Assembly (NCBI GenBank): GCA_913057905.1
Contig: CAJXPB010000005.1
Span: 62,001-126,000 of the forward strand
Reading direction: 5' to 3'
Length of the DNA: 64,000 nucleotides
DNA from: an uncultured Pseudomonadota bacterium
Lineage (GTDB): Bacteria > Myxococcota_A > Bradymonadia > Bradymonadales > Bradymonadaceae
Part shown: positions 51,527-59,695 of the stretch, in pieces
Layout of the letters: each line of letters begins with the position of its first letter
Position numbering within the stretch: the first letter of the stretch is position 1
The notes under the pieces: generated by a model
Told to the model about the DNA's origin: nothing
Databases searched by the model: none
The model's input: only the letters and a program-made list of their open reading frames with translations
Position numbers and translations under genes: made by a program

Positions 51527-52528
51527 GTGTTTCTACGCAAAAAGACGATGTCGGCAGTCGTGTATCACTCTTATGGCACCCCCGACGTCCTTGCCGTCGC
51601 GGATGTCGACCGACCCGAGGTCGGCAAAGGACAGGTGCTCATCAAGGTGCACGCCAGCCCCGTAACCCAGGGCGACCGTCGAATGAGAGCAGCCGACTTC
51701 CCGGGATTTCTGGCGATCTTCGGTCGTCTGATGACCGGACTCTCCCGTCCCCGCCACAGCATCCCCGGCACGAACTTCGCCGGTGAAGTCGTGGAGGTAG
51801 GGCAGGGCGTCACCCAATTTCGGGCGGGCGATCGCGTCTTCGGTGCCTGCTGGCACGGAGCCCATGCGCAATATCTGTGCGTCGACGCAGACAGCGCACT
51901 CACAAAGATGCCCGAAGGCACCGGCTACAGCGAGATGGCCGACGTACCCTACGGCGCCGGAACGGCCCTGCGGTTTCTACGTGACATAGGTGAAACCCAG
52001 CCCGGCGACCGAGTCGCCATCGTCGGCGCCGCCGGCGGGGTCGGCCGCTACGCGGTCCAGTTGGCCAAACACCTCGGGGCCGAAGTCACGGCCGTCTGCC
52101 GCGGGTCAGATGCCGATTTCGTCCGTTCGCTCGGGGCCCACGAAGTCGTCGACTACAAGCTGCAGCCATTCCCGGGCGACGAGGGGCGCTTCGATATCAT
52201 CTTCGACACCTCGGGCACGCTGCACTTCTCCGACTGTCGGGACGCCCTCAACGAAGATGGCCGTTTCCTCTCGCTCCTGATGAGCCTCGACCTGTTGGCT
52301 CACGCGGCCTGGACGGCCATCCGGGGAGGAAAGCGCGCCAAGATCGGCGTGGCATTGGAGTCACGCGAGAGCCTCGATGACCTGGCAGAGTTGATCGCCG
52401 AGGGCGCCCTGACACCCGTCGTCGACCGAAGCTTCCCACTGGTCCGCATCCGCGATGCCCACAAGCGACTCGAAGAGAGACATCCCGGCGGAAGCGTCGT
52501 TGTCATGCCGGGGACATCGGCGGGCTGA
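51527..52528 (+). CDS. zinc-independent quinone oxidoreductase-like MDR protein
   Basis: A 333-residue NAD(P)H-dependent medium-chain oxidoreductase. The GTG start has GGAGG six bases upstream; an ATG seven codons in (MSAVVYHSYG) is the alternative. Features: IPGTNFAGEVVEVGQGVTQF and DRVFGACWHGAHAQY, no structural zinc cysteines, the nucleotide motif GDRVAIVGAAGGVGRYAVQL (A-x-x-G-x-x-G), and LGAHEVVDYK. This places it with quinone reductases and reticulon-4-interacting-protein-like enzymes. It is divergent from the SDR gene. Confidence 0.92.
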   Translation: MFLRKKTMSAVVYHSYGTPDVLAVADVDRPEVGKGQVLIKVHASPVTQGDRRMRAADFPGFLAIFGRLMTGLSRPRHSIPGTNFAGEVVEVGQGVTQFRAGDRVFGACWHGAHAQYLCVDADSALTKMPEGTGYSEMADVPYGAGTALRFLRDIGETQPGDRVAIVGAAGGVGRYAVQLAKHLGAEVTAVCRGSDADFVRSLGAHEVVDYKLQPFPGDEGRFDIIFDTSGTLHFSDCRDALNEDGRFLSLLMSLDLLAHAAWTAIRGGKRAKIGVALESRESLDDLAELIAEGALTPVVDRSFPLVRIRDAHKRLEERHPGGSVVVMPGTSAG

Positions 52529-52591
52529 CATCGAGAACATGGGGTGATGATATCGCACGTTTTGTTGGCATTGGGGTATATGTCTCCCATA

Positions 52592-52609
52592 TGTGACATG
52601 AACGTCACA
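52592..52609. promoter_or_regulatory. palindrome TGTGAC-N6-GTCACA upstream of the CILP/FAM171-like gene
   Basis: Perfect 6-base arms around a 6-base spacer, in the 301-base gap 52529-52829. It resembles a CRP-type site, but the TGTGA..TCACA spacing is eight, not six, so it is probably an operator for a different dimeric regulator. The nearest downstream gene begins 220 bases later, so it may mark a distal promoter. Nothing else recognisable was found in this gap; AGGA seven bases before the ATG at 52830 is that gene's Shine-Dalgarno. Confidence 0.4.
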
Positions 52610-52829
52610 AATTTGGTTCAAGGAGACCTTTGCGCGCGTTCTACCGGGGGGTTGAGGCGCCTGGAATTCGTTTTGCATCGATATTTAACCGAACGCCACA
52701 ACGAGGATGTATTTCCGACAACGGTCGAACTGATCGGATCGGACCCGTCAGGTCACGACCGGAATCGGCATCTGTTGTGAAATCGTTCATCGTTCGCAAA
52801 TCAGGCGACTCTCACGCCAGGATGTACCC

Positions 52830-54677
52830 ATGCGATGTTCAACAGGAACTGTTCGCGACCAATCGTTCACAGTCTTGTTCGGAATGATGATCGCCCTTCT
52901 ATTCGCTGGATGTGCCAATACCGATGGAAATGGGGAGACCGAAGAGACAGACTCCACACTGACGGTGCGCGTCCTCGATTTGCAGGGCGACCCGGTAGAG
53001 GATGCGCAGGTAGGCGTCGGGGACATGACGCAGGGAACCGACGCCACCGGCTCAGCCGCCTTCGAAGTGACCCAGGGTACCTGGAACCCACAGGTCGAAG
53101 CCCAGGGATATGGCCACGGCGCCGCCGAGGTGTCGGTTCCTGAGGGGGTGTCGATCCAACGAACGGTTCACCTCATTTCGACCGGCGAGGCGCAGACCTT
53201 CGACGCCTCCACCGAGAGCGATATCTACGACGGTCGGGTACGGGTGAGCCTTCCGGCGAACGCCCTCGTCGACGAAGATGGAAATGAGTTTACAGGTACC
53301 GCGGAGGCGCACATCGCGCCATTGAACCCGTCGTCGTCCGAAGACGCGGGCATGCCGACTCCGCTGGAGGGTACGCTGGAGGGGGACTCCGAGCCGACTC
53401 CGATGGAGTCGATCTTCATGGCAGATATCGAGCTGACCTCCCAGTCCGGGGAAGCATTGTCCTTAAAAGATGGGACGTCTGCGACACTCGAGTTCGTGCT
53501 GCCCGATGACCTGCAGGGTGACTATAGCGCCGGGGACCAGATCGAAGCCTACTTCTTCGACGAGAGTGAAGGCGTCTGGATGCAGGAGGGCATGGGTGAG
53601 GTCGGTAACTCGACCTACGCGGCCGGCAAGCTGGCCTGGACAGTCGAGGTACCCCACTTCACCTGGTGGAACTGTGACGAGCCCTGGACCGATAAGAATT
53701 GCGTAGGGGTCAATGTCACCGAACAGGGCACCGGAACCTCGGTCTCCGGTGCGCAGGTCTACGTCGACGGTGTCTCCTACAACGGCACATCGACGGCAAC
53801 GACCGGACCCGGAGGCGATGCGTGCGCCGACTTCAAACTGAACTCCACGGCGGAAGTGACCGCCGTGGGGCCCGCCGGTCAGAGGGCTCAGGTGGGGAAT
53901 GCCCAGCAAATTTCTGGCTCCAGCACGCCGGCGACCTGTAGCGGGCAGGGCAGCGGAAGCTGCCAGGTCGTCCAGCTACAGCTAGCGCCGTTGACCTGCG
54001 TGTCCGGACAAGTAGTCGATTCGAGCGGAAACGCCCTGTCGGGCGTCACGCTAACGGGCTACTACAAGGGCGCCAACGGGTCACGAAGTGTGACCGCAAC
54101 CACCGGTTCGAACGGAGAATATTGCCTGGCTGTACCCCAACAGGCCAACGTCGATGTGGTGGCCACACACAATGATAGTGGCACCTTCAAGAGCGCCAGC
54201 GCATCCGTTGTCGCCGGTAGCTCCGGGCAGAACTGCGGAGGCGGGTCTTGTACATCGGTGTCGGATCTGGTCCCTCAGGCGAATCAGTCCGGCTGCATCA
54301 ATGGTACGGTGGTACGCGAGACCAACAACGGTACACAATCCGTTGCGGCCGGAACGAATGTGTATCTGTTCGAGACCTCCGGTGAGAGTGCAGGTGAGGT
54401 CGAAGTCGATTGCTCACAGTCGCCGAGCCAGTGGGCGAACCTCGTCGCCCAGACGACGACGAATGGGAGCGGTCAGTTCTGCCTCCAGGCTCCTCAAGGC
54501 ATCGAAAACCTCAGCGTTGTCGCCGGCAAGTGCAACAGTTCGGTCACCGAGCCGGCAAACTGCTTTGGCCGCTACCCGGCCGGTGCCGTCTCCCAGACGG
54601 GCACCTGCGGACAGGGCAGTTGTACGCAACTGCAGGAGCCGGTGTTCCTGAGAGACGCCTGCGGCGAAGGACCGTGA
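52830..54677 (+). CDS. lipoprotein with CILP/FAM171-like and carboxypeptidase-regulatory-like domains
   Basis: A 615-residue exported lipoprotein (lipobox LLFAGC). It begins with a carboxypeptidase-regulatory-like beta-sandwich (LTVRVLDLQGDPVEDAQVGV, about residues 43-110). A module resembling eukaryotic CILP/FAM171 extracellular domains follows (RVRVSLPANALVDEDGNEFT, then GTAEAHIAPLNPSS, then YFFDESEGVWMQEGMGEV and VPHFTWWNCD). The second half has at least two further CarboxypepD_reg-like repeats (TCVSGQVVDSSGNALSGVTL, GCINGTVVRETNNGTQSVAA), each linked by Cys-containing segments. No peptidase motif is present. It is most likely a surface adhesin-like or carbohydrate-binding scaffold. A strong hairpin follows the stop codon. 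Confidence 0.85.
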   Translation: MRCSTGTVRDQSFTVLFGMMIALLFAGCANTDGNGETEETDSTLTVRVLDLQGDPVEDAQVGVGDMTQGTDATGSAAFEVTQGTWNPQVEAQGYGHGAAEVSVPEGVSIQRTVHLISTGEAQTFDASTESDIYDGRVRVSLPANALVDEDGNEFTGTAEAHIAPLNPSSSEDAGMPTPLEGTLEGDSEPTPMESIFMADIELTSQSGEALSLKDGTSATLEFVLPDDLQGDYSAGDQIEAYFFDESEGVWMQEGMGEVGNSTYAAGKLAWTVEVPHFTWWNCDEPWTDKNCVGVNVTEQGTGTSVSGAQVYVDGVSYNGTSTATTGPGGDACADFKLNSTAEVTAVGPAGQRAQVGNAQQISGSSTPATCSGQGSGSCQVVQLQLAPLTCVSGQVVDSSGNALSGVTLTGYYKGANGSRSVTATTGSNGEYCLAVPQQANVDVVATHNDSGTFKSASASVVAGSSGQNCGGGSCTSVSDLVPQANQSGCINGTVVRETNNGTQSVAAGTNVYLFETSGESAGEVEVDCSQSPSQWANLVAQTTTNGSGQFCLQAPQGIENLSVVAGKCNSSVTEPANCFGRYPAGAVSQTGTCGQGSCTQLQEPVFLRDACGEGP

Positions 54678-54710
54678 CCGGTTGGTTGTCATTCGCTCCG
54701 ATGCACATCG

Positions 54711-54743
54711 GCCCGGTGCCGGCTGAGTCAGCCGGCACCGGGC
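54711..54743 (+). terminator. terminator hairpin after the CILP/FAM171-like lipoprotein
   Basis: A perfect 16-base inverted repeat (GCCCGGTGCCGGCTGA / TCAGCCGGCACCGGGC) with a single-base centre, 33 bases past the stop codon and followed by TCTTCTG. The exceptional GC stem makes it a convincing transcription end. It also insulates the following toxin-antitoxin pair. Confidence 0.8.
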
Positions 54744-54816
54744 TCTTCTGATCTCCCAGAAAACCTACGCATGAATCGTGAGGCAAGTGAATGGCTGGTA
54801 GCGAAATAGGCGCGGC

Positions 54817-54845
54817 TTGACTTTTATTACCAAATTGGTAACTAT
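54817..54845 (+). promoter_or_regulatory. promoter with palindromic operator of the HigBA-type operon
   Basis: A TTGACT -35 (54817-54822) and a weak -10 around 54840-54845 (AACTAT) are 17 bases apart. A perfect 15-base palindrome TTACCAA-A-TTGGTAA (54827-54841) occupies the spacer. This is the classic layout for autorepression by a HigA-type antitoxin or toxin-antitoxin complex. Function is inferred. Confidence 0.6.
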
Positions 54846-54876
54846 CCGGTGATGGGAATTCATTTGGTGAGTGGAT

Positions 54877-55179
54877 ATGCGAATCATCAAAATCAAGACA
54901 CTCGAAGAAAAGTGGACCAAACACCCGGATACGGAGTCAGCACTCAGGGAGTGGATTCGAGATGTCCAAGATGCCGATTGGGAAAACTCGAATGAGGTGC
55001 AAAACCGGTATCCAAGCGCTCGAACACTCAAGGACAACCGCGTCGTCTTCAACATCAAGGGAAACGACTATCGGCTCATCGTCCACATCTTCTATCCCGC
55101 GAAGGTCGTATACATTAAGTGGTTCGGCACTCACGCTGAATATGACCATGTCGACCCACTAGAGGTTGACGATTATTAG
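54877..55179 (+). CDS. HigB-family toxin (mRNA interferase), type II toxin-antitoxin
   Basis: A 100-residue protein of the HigB_toxin family (RelE-like fold), with the toxin upstream of the antitoxin as usual for HigBA. Evidence: MRIIKIKTLEEKWTKHPDTE, TLKDNRVVFNIKGNDYRLIV (the signature V-F-N-I-x-G-N-x-Y-R-L) and VYIKWFGTHAEYDHVD (the W/R-F-x-G-T-H-x-x-Y-D motif). The family cleaves mRNA on the ribosome. A GTG two codons earlier is the alternative start. The local base composition is visibly less GC-rich than the flanks, consistent with transfer. Confidence 0.93.
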   Translation: MRIIKIKTLEEKWTKHPDTESALREWIRDVQDADWENSNEVQNRYPSARTLKDNRVVFNIKGNDYRLIVHIFYPAKVVYIKWFGTHAEYDHVDPLEVDDY

Positions 55180-55228
55180 GCCGATTGGCCGACAATGACG
55201 AGATTTTCAAGTAAGAAGGGAGAAAGCG

Positions 55229-55618
55229 ATGGAAATTCAACCGATCCGCACAGAACGGGATTACGAGCGGGCACTTGAGGAGATCTCGGAGCTGATGGAG
55301 CGAGCGCCCGAGTCAGGTACGGATGATTACGATCGGCTCGATATCTTGGTCACTCTTGTCGAGGCGTATGAAACGGACGAATACTCCTTGGATGAGTCGG
55401 TGGACGCTGTGGGCGTGATTCGATTCCATCTGGATCGGCTCGATTGGTCACAGGCCGACTTGGCGCAGAAGGCAAATGTGCATCCAAGTCACCTCTCCGC
55501 CGTTCTCAATCGAAAGCGGTCATTGAGTCTCAGTCAGATCAAGAAGATCAGCGTTGCCCTGGACATTCCTCCAGGGAGACTCATCGATACGAGTGATATC
55601 GAGCCGCTGAGTGCGTAG
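55229..55618 (+). CDS. HigA-type antitoxin, helix-turn-helix
   Basis: A 129-residue protein with the typical HigA layout: an N-terminal helical toxin-neutralising part (RTERDYERALEEISELMERA, then DRLDILVTLVEAYE) and a C-terminal XRE-type HTH (IRFHLDRLDWSQADLAQKAN, then HPSHLSAVLNRKRSLSLSQI, then LDIPPGRLID). It follows the toxin by 49 bases and presumably binds the TTACCAA palindrome upstream of the operon. Confidence 0.93.
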   Translation: MEIQPIRTERDYERALEEISELMERAPESGTDDYDRLDILVTLVEAYETDEYSLDESVDAVGVIRFHLDRLDWSQADLAQKANVHPSHLSAVLNRKRSLSLSQIKKISVALDIPPGRLIDTSDIEPLSA

Positions 55619-55766
55619 ACGGATTCGGAGACGTTTCAAAGGATTGCGGGATACCGGCCTAAGATGAACCGTAATCCGGAGCTTGCGATCCGTTCAACAT
55701 CGGTTGCAGCGTCGCCCGCGCAGTCGTAGGCTTGTGCCAACTATTCCGATATCTCAGGAGCCCACG

Positions 55767-56417
55767 ATGGACATTCGACTGCCCTTCGCCGCTCTCGTCT
55801 TCGTCGTCATCGCTGGGGCGTGCACCACCGCTTCGCAGCAAACCGACAAAAAGGCCACGTCGGAAGCCACATCCGAGTCCGAATCCCAATCTTCAACGGA
55901 TTCCGTGCCGGCGTTCATGGACGAGACGGCGGTCAAGAAGGGCGATGCCCCGGCGCAACACCATTCGTGCAAACGCTTCAGCCCGCGCGAACAGGCACTC
56001 TATCTTCCTGCAGAGACCTACGAGGCGGCTCAAACTGGTAGCGGCCCCGAAGGATTCACCCGGGATCAATACCTCCACTTTCTGCACGGTCTGCTGCACG
56101 CCAAAAAGTGGCACTCACGCGTCGAAGCAGGCAAGAAGAATAGCGACCACGAAGGTATGAGCCACGAAGAGATCGTGGTTGGCATCCAACGCTACCGGAT
56201 GGAGGACGCGGGCTCCGCCGAGGCGTTTATCCAGAAGCGGCTCGGCGAGGAACTCGAGGCAAAGCAGTTTGCGTACGAGGTCATCAACGAAATGGAGCGT
56301 TTCGAGTCCGCTCCGGTCTCAGCCTCGCGGTTGACCGACGAGGAGACGGAATTTCATCGGACAATGACGCAAAAACAGATCGACAGCTTTCATGAGGAGT
56401 ACGGAAACCCCTTCTAG
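55767..56417 (+). CDS. lipoprotein of a tandem paralogous pair, first copy, unknown family
   Basis: A 216-residue exported lipoprotein. AGGAG lies six bases before the ATG at 55767; the signal peptide ends in VIAGAC. A Ser/Thr/Glu-rich spacer precedes a helical domain (about 65-216) with QHHSCKRFSPREQALYLPAE, LHFLHGLLHAKKWHSRVEAG, RYRMEDAGSAEAFIQKRLGE and LTDEETEFHRTM. The next gene, 15 bases later, encodes a protein aligning along the whole domain (HSC[KR], A[LI]Y, H[AH]A[KR]KW..RV, R.[MR]DAGS.EA[FY]..[KR]L..E..AK), so this is an ancient tandem duplication. No known family is recognised. Confidence 0.8.
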   Translation: MDIRLPFAALVFVVIAGACTTASQQTDKKATSEATSESESQSSTDSVPAFMDETAVKKGDAPAQHHSCKRFSPREQALYLPAETYEAAQTGSGPEGFTRDQYLHFLHGLLHAKKWHSRVEAGKKNSDHEGMSHEEIVVGIQRYRMEDAGSAEAFIQKRLGEELEAKQFAYEVINEMERFESAPVSASRLTDEETEFHRTMTQKQIDSFHEEYGNPF

Positions 56418-56432
56418 CCACATGAGGTTTTG

Positions 56433-57065
56433 ATGCCAACGTATACGAAGCTATTTCTAGGCACCATTCTGCTCGGCCTCGTCGGCTTCAGTTGCAGTCA
56501 CCAAGCACCGTCGACCAAAGAAACCTCGAGCAGCGAGGGCTCGTCTGAGGGGAAATACACGGAAAAATCTCCGATAAAGAGCGAAAATGCCCCCGAAGGT
56601 GGCCATTCATGCCGCCACTACGACCCGCTCACCAACGCCATCTACACCGGCGAAGGGTCGGCCGAAAAACTCGAGAAGGCCTCTTCACCAATGGCCGCAC
56701 GTAACTACCTGGAAGCGATGTTTCACGGGGTGCATCACGCACGCAAGTGGAACGATCGTGTCAATTCGTACGCGGCCAACCACGACGTCGGGGATGCGAC
56801 ACGGACAGACGTCGTCCGGCAGGTTATCTTCCAGCGGATTCGGGATGCGGGTTCGACCGAGGCATACGTTCGCCTTCGACTCCAAGAGGAATCGGATGCG
56901 AAACGCACGGTGTGGAAGACAGCAAACGAACACCCGAAGTTTGACCTTCCTGCCGAGCCGGTCTCAAAGGCGGAGTTGACGGACGACGAGATCGGCTACC
57001 ATCGTCGTGCAACCAGGGCCCACCTGGAGGAACTCCTGGCGGAAAAGCCGGGTCTTTTTGAGTAA
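56433..57065 (+). CDS. lipoprotein of a tandem paralogous pair, second copy, unknown family
   Basis: A 210-residue exported lipoprotein, GAGG five bases before the ATG at 56433. The lipobox is LVGFSC. It has a polar Ser/Glu/Lys-rich spacer, then the domain shared with the upstream gene: HSCRHYDPLTNAIYTGEGSA, LEAMFHGVHHARKWNDRVNS, FQRIRDAGSTEAYVRLRLQE and LTDDEIGYHRRATRAHLEEL. Conserved His/Lys/Trp in H[AH]A[KR]KW and a single Cys near the domain start stand out. Function is unknown; co-transcription with its paralogue suggests a heteromeric envelope assembly. Confidence 0.8.
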   Translation: MPTYTKLFLGTILLGLVGFSCSHQAPSTKETSSSEGSSEGKYTEKSPIKSENAPEGGHSCRHYDPLTNAIYTGEGSAEKLEKASSPMAARNYLEAMFHGVHHARKWNDRVNSYAANHDVGDATRTDVVRQVIFQRIRDAGSTEAYVRLRLQEESDAKRTVWKTANEHPKFDLPAEPVSKAELTDDEIGYHRRATRAHLEELLAEKPGLFE

Positions 57066-57166
57066 GCGAGCGCGGCGTCGGCCAGTGTTTGTCAGCAGGC
57101 GTCGGGTCGACTACCCGGTGGTGGTCAATACGTAGTCCCAGCATCTTCGCAAGGTAACTCGAGTCG

Positions 57167-59017
57167 ATGGGTTCTACTATCTACAATCTGGCGGCGGCCG
57201 GTCTGTCTGATTTGCCGCCCGTCACACCGGACATGCTGGTCGTATTGGGGATCATCTTCGGGGCCCTCATCCTGTTTTATTCCGAGTGGCTCCCGATCGA
57301 TGTGACGGCCATCTTGATCATGGTCACCCTCATCGTCCTGGAACCGTGGACCCAAATCTCGCCCAAGGAGGGTATTTCCGGGTTTTCAAACCCCGCGACG
57401 ATCACGGTTCTGGCCATGTTGTTTTTGGCCGAGGGCATCCGTGAAACGGGGCTCATTCAAATCATTGGTCAAAAGATATCGGAGTATGCCGGAGAAAATC
57501 GATTCAAACAGCTATTGAGCAGCGTTGGGTTGGGGGGTGTACCCTCGGGATTCATCAACAATACGCCCGTCGTGGCGATGCTCGTCCCTGTCATTTCCGA
57601 AATGGCAAAGAAGGGGAAAAACTCGCCGTCGAAGGTGCTGATCCCGCTTTCGTATGCTTCTCAGTTGGGGGGCATGCTGACGCTGATCGGAACTTCTACA
57701 AACCTCCTGGCCAGTGACGTCTCGGAGCGGTTGATCGGCCATTCGTTCTCGATGTTCGAGTTCACCCTGCTCGGTTCCATCGTGCTGGTTGTCGGGTCGA
57801 TCTATCTCATCACGGTCGCACCACTTCTTCTGCCCGAGCGAGTGAAACCGGATGAGGGGGAACTCGAAGAGTACGAAGTGGAGGAATATCTCACGGAGTT
57901 TACCTTCGGAGCGGACAACGAGTATCTCGGCCGGACCGTTGCGGAGTTTACCGAGGACGTCGAATGGAACGTCAAACCGATTCTCATGCACCGCAATGAA
58001 CAGTCCTTTGACGAGCCGCTCGCCACGAAGGAGCTTCGCGAGAACGACCACCTGATCATGCGCATCTCCCTGGATGGCCTCAAAGGGCTGCTCGGGGAGC
58101 CGGGATTTCAACCGGGGCCAATCTCGGGCGGCTCCAACTCCCCTCTGACCGAGGAAGAGCAGGAGCAGCATCTGGCGGAAATCATCATCAACCAGGGCTC
58201 GTCGCTGGAGGGGAATACACTGGCGCGGACGGAATTTCTGGAGGGATACGACGCGCATGTGCTGGCCCTTAGAAGTCGCGGCGAGACGTTCCACCAGGGC
58301 CTGGAAGACCATGTTCTTCACACCGGTGACACGCTGCTGATCTACACGACCGAAGACAGTCTCGACCGGCTGAATCGGGAACGGGACGTGATCCTGGGTC
58401 GGCAGGGGACCAACCCGAAATACAAAAAGGGGAAGATTCCCTTCGTCGTCGCGCTCATGGCCGCGGTCGTCGCGATGCCGGCACTGGGCATTCTTCCGAT
58501 CCTCGTCTCGTCGTTGATCGGAATGATTCTGATGGTGATCGGCGGGGTGATGCGATTCGATGATATTTACAGGCGAATTGACTGGAATGTGATTTTTCTT
58601 CTGGCGGGCGTGATTCCGCTGGGCAATGCGCTCGAGAAGACCGGAGGAGCCGAGTTGCTCGGGGATCTGATCGCCGTGTCGTCGGGGGCGTTGCCGGTGA
58701 TTGGGGTCCTCTGGATTTTTTACATGGTGACAGCCGGCCTCACGAACGTCATCAGCAACAATGCGAGCGTCGTGCTGATGATTCCGGTGGGCATCGAGGC
58801 AGCGAATTTGATCGGAGCGAATGCCTTTGCATTCGTGATGGCGGTCACCTTTGCTGCGTCGACGGCGTTTCTGTCGCCAATCGGTTATCAGACGAACCTC
58901 TTCGTCTACGGGCCCGGCGGCTACAAGTTTTCGGATTACGCGCGGGTGGGCGCTCCGCTTCAGATTCTACTCTCGATCGTGACCGTCTTTGGGATCGCCT
59001 GGATCTGGGGAGTCTAA
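57167..59017 (+). CDS. SLC13-family permease with RCK_C domains, copy 3
   Basis: A 616-residue inner-membrane transporter, closest to the 8.3-kb copy. Signatures: SPKEGISGFSNPATITVLAM, VPSGFINNTPVVAMLVPVIS and LTLIGTSTNLLAS in half 1; LTNVISNNASVVLMIPVGIE and LSPIGYQTNLFVYGPGGYKF in half 2. The cytoplasmic insert holds two RCK_C-like domains (LGRTVAEFTEDVEWNVKPIL and LEGNTLARTEFLEGYDAHVL). The presence of copies 1 and 3 with nearly identical signature loops argues for the same substrate class under different regulation. Confidence 0.92.
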   Translation: MGSTIYNLAAAGLSDLPPVTPDMLVVLGIIFGALILFYSEWLPIDVTAILIMVTLIVLEPWTQISPKEGISGFSNPATITVLAMLFLAEGIRETGLIQIIGQKISEYAGENRFKQLLSSVGLGGVPSGFINNTPVVAMLVPVISEMAKKGKNSPSKVLIPLSYASQLGGMLTLIGTSTNLLASDVSERLIGHSFSMFEFTLLGSIVLVVGSIYLITVAPLLLPERVKPDEGELEEYEVEEYLTEFTFGADNEYLGRTVAEFTEDVEWNVKPILMHRNEQSFDEPLATKELRENDHLIMRISLDGLKGLLGEPGFQPGPISGGSNSPLTEEEQEQHLAEIIINQGSSLEGNTLARTEFLEGYDAHVLALRSRGETFHQGLEDHVLHTGDTLLIYTTEDSLDRLNRERDVILGRQGTNPKYKKGKIPFVVALMAAVVAMPALGILPILVSSLIGMILMVIGGVMRFDDIYRRIDWNVIFLLAGVIPLGNALEKTGGAELLGDLIAVSSGALPVIGVLWIFYMVTAGLTNVISNNASVVLMIPVGIEAANLIGANAFAFVMAVTFAASTAFLSPIGYQTNLFVYGPGGYKFSDYARVGAPLQILLSIVTVFGIAWIWGV

Positions 59018-59128
59018 GCCGGGGATAGCCAGAGATACCCCCCCACTCGTGATCGTTTTAGGGCGTAACACCGCGTAAGCCATTGAAAAAGGCCACCTTT
59101 CGTGTTTCGATATGCATCCGACTAGCGA

Positions 59129-59482
59129 GTGGACCCTGATCCTGGGGTTCCCGGCCGGTTCTACGACCGTTTGACGCCAGCACTGGCCTCGGTGCTGTGC
59201 CAGTTGGTCGACTGGATGCGTCCTGAGACACTGACGCCGGAAGATGTCGCCGAAGCATACGGCTTGCGCTGGCAAGTCGAGCTGCTTTTTTGCCGACTCA
59301 AATCCACGCTCCGGCTCCACGAGCTGCCCTCTTCGAAAGACCACAATGTCCGAGGGCTGATATGGGCGTCCATTCTGGCTCCGCCGCTTAGCCGCTGCAG
59401 TTCCGCCGCTGCTTTACTCGACGGAATATCGAGCTACCCTCGACACGTCTCATGCATGAGACAGCCCATCCCCTCAGCCTGA
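59129..59482 (+). pseudogene. IS4-type transposase remnant
   Basis: About 118 codons preserve only the last catalytic segment of an IS4-type DDE transposase: VAEAYGLRWQVELLFCRLKS carries the Y-x2-R-W-x-[IV]-E-x2-F-x2-[LW]-K signature with the catalytic Glu. The first two Asp regions are missing and the C-terminus is replaced by unrelated residues. No intact terminal inverted repeats were found. The upstream gap 59018-59128 holds nothing else recognisable. This marks a past mobile-element insertion beside the following cassette. Confidence 0.8.
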
Positions 59483-59491
59483 GAGTACGAG

Positions 59492-59695
59492 ATGGCAGAA
59501 GCGACAGAGACCGCCGAGACTACTCACCGCGACGACGATCGAACCGAGACAGCCTCCACCCGCTCGTCCCCCTCCGGCGTCGACCGCTCCCTCGTCACCT
59601 GGATGCTCTCCCTCTCCCCGGCCGAACGACTCGCCGTGGCTGAAGACTGGGCCAACATGGTCGACACCTTCGGCGGAGCTGACGATGCCGACTGA
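59492..59695 (+). CDS. small helical protein paired with a nucleotidyltransferase-fold gene
   Basis: A 67-residue protein. The first half is Thr/Glu/Arg/Asp-rich and probably disordered; the second half (VDRSLVTWMLSLSPAERLAV, then AEDWANMVDTF) is an amphipathic helix pair. It overlaps the next gene by 11 bases in another frame, so the two are translationally coupled. I recognise the LSPAERL helix only as recurring beside nucleotidyltransferase-like genes of this kind (recollection, not checked). Size, order and overlap resemble an antitoxin in front of a toxin, but that is inference. Confidence 0.7.
   Translation: MAEATETAETTHRDDDRTETASTRSSPSGVDRSLVTWMLSLSPAERLAVAEDWANMVDTFGGADDAD

Noticed and set aside
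52592..52609. Canonical CRP site
   Set aside because: The distance between TGTGA and TCACA is eight bases instead of six.
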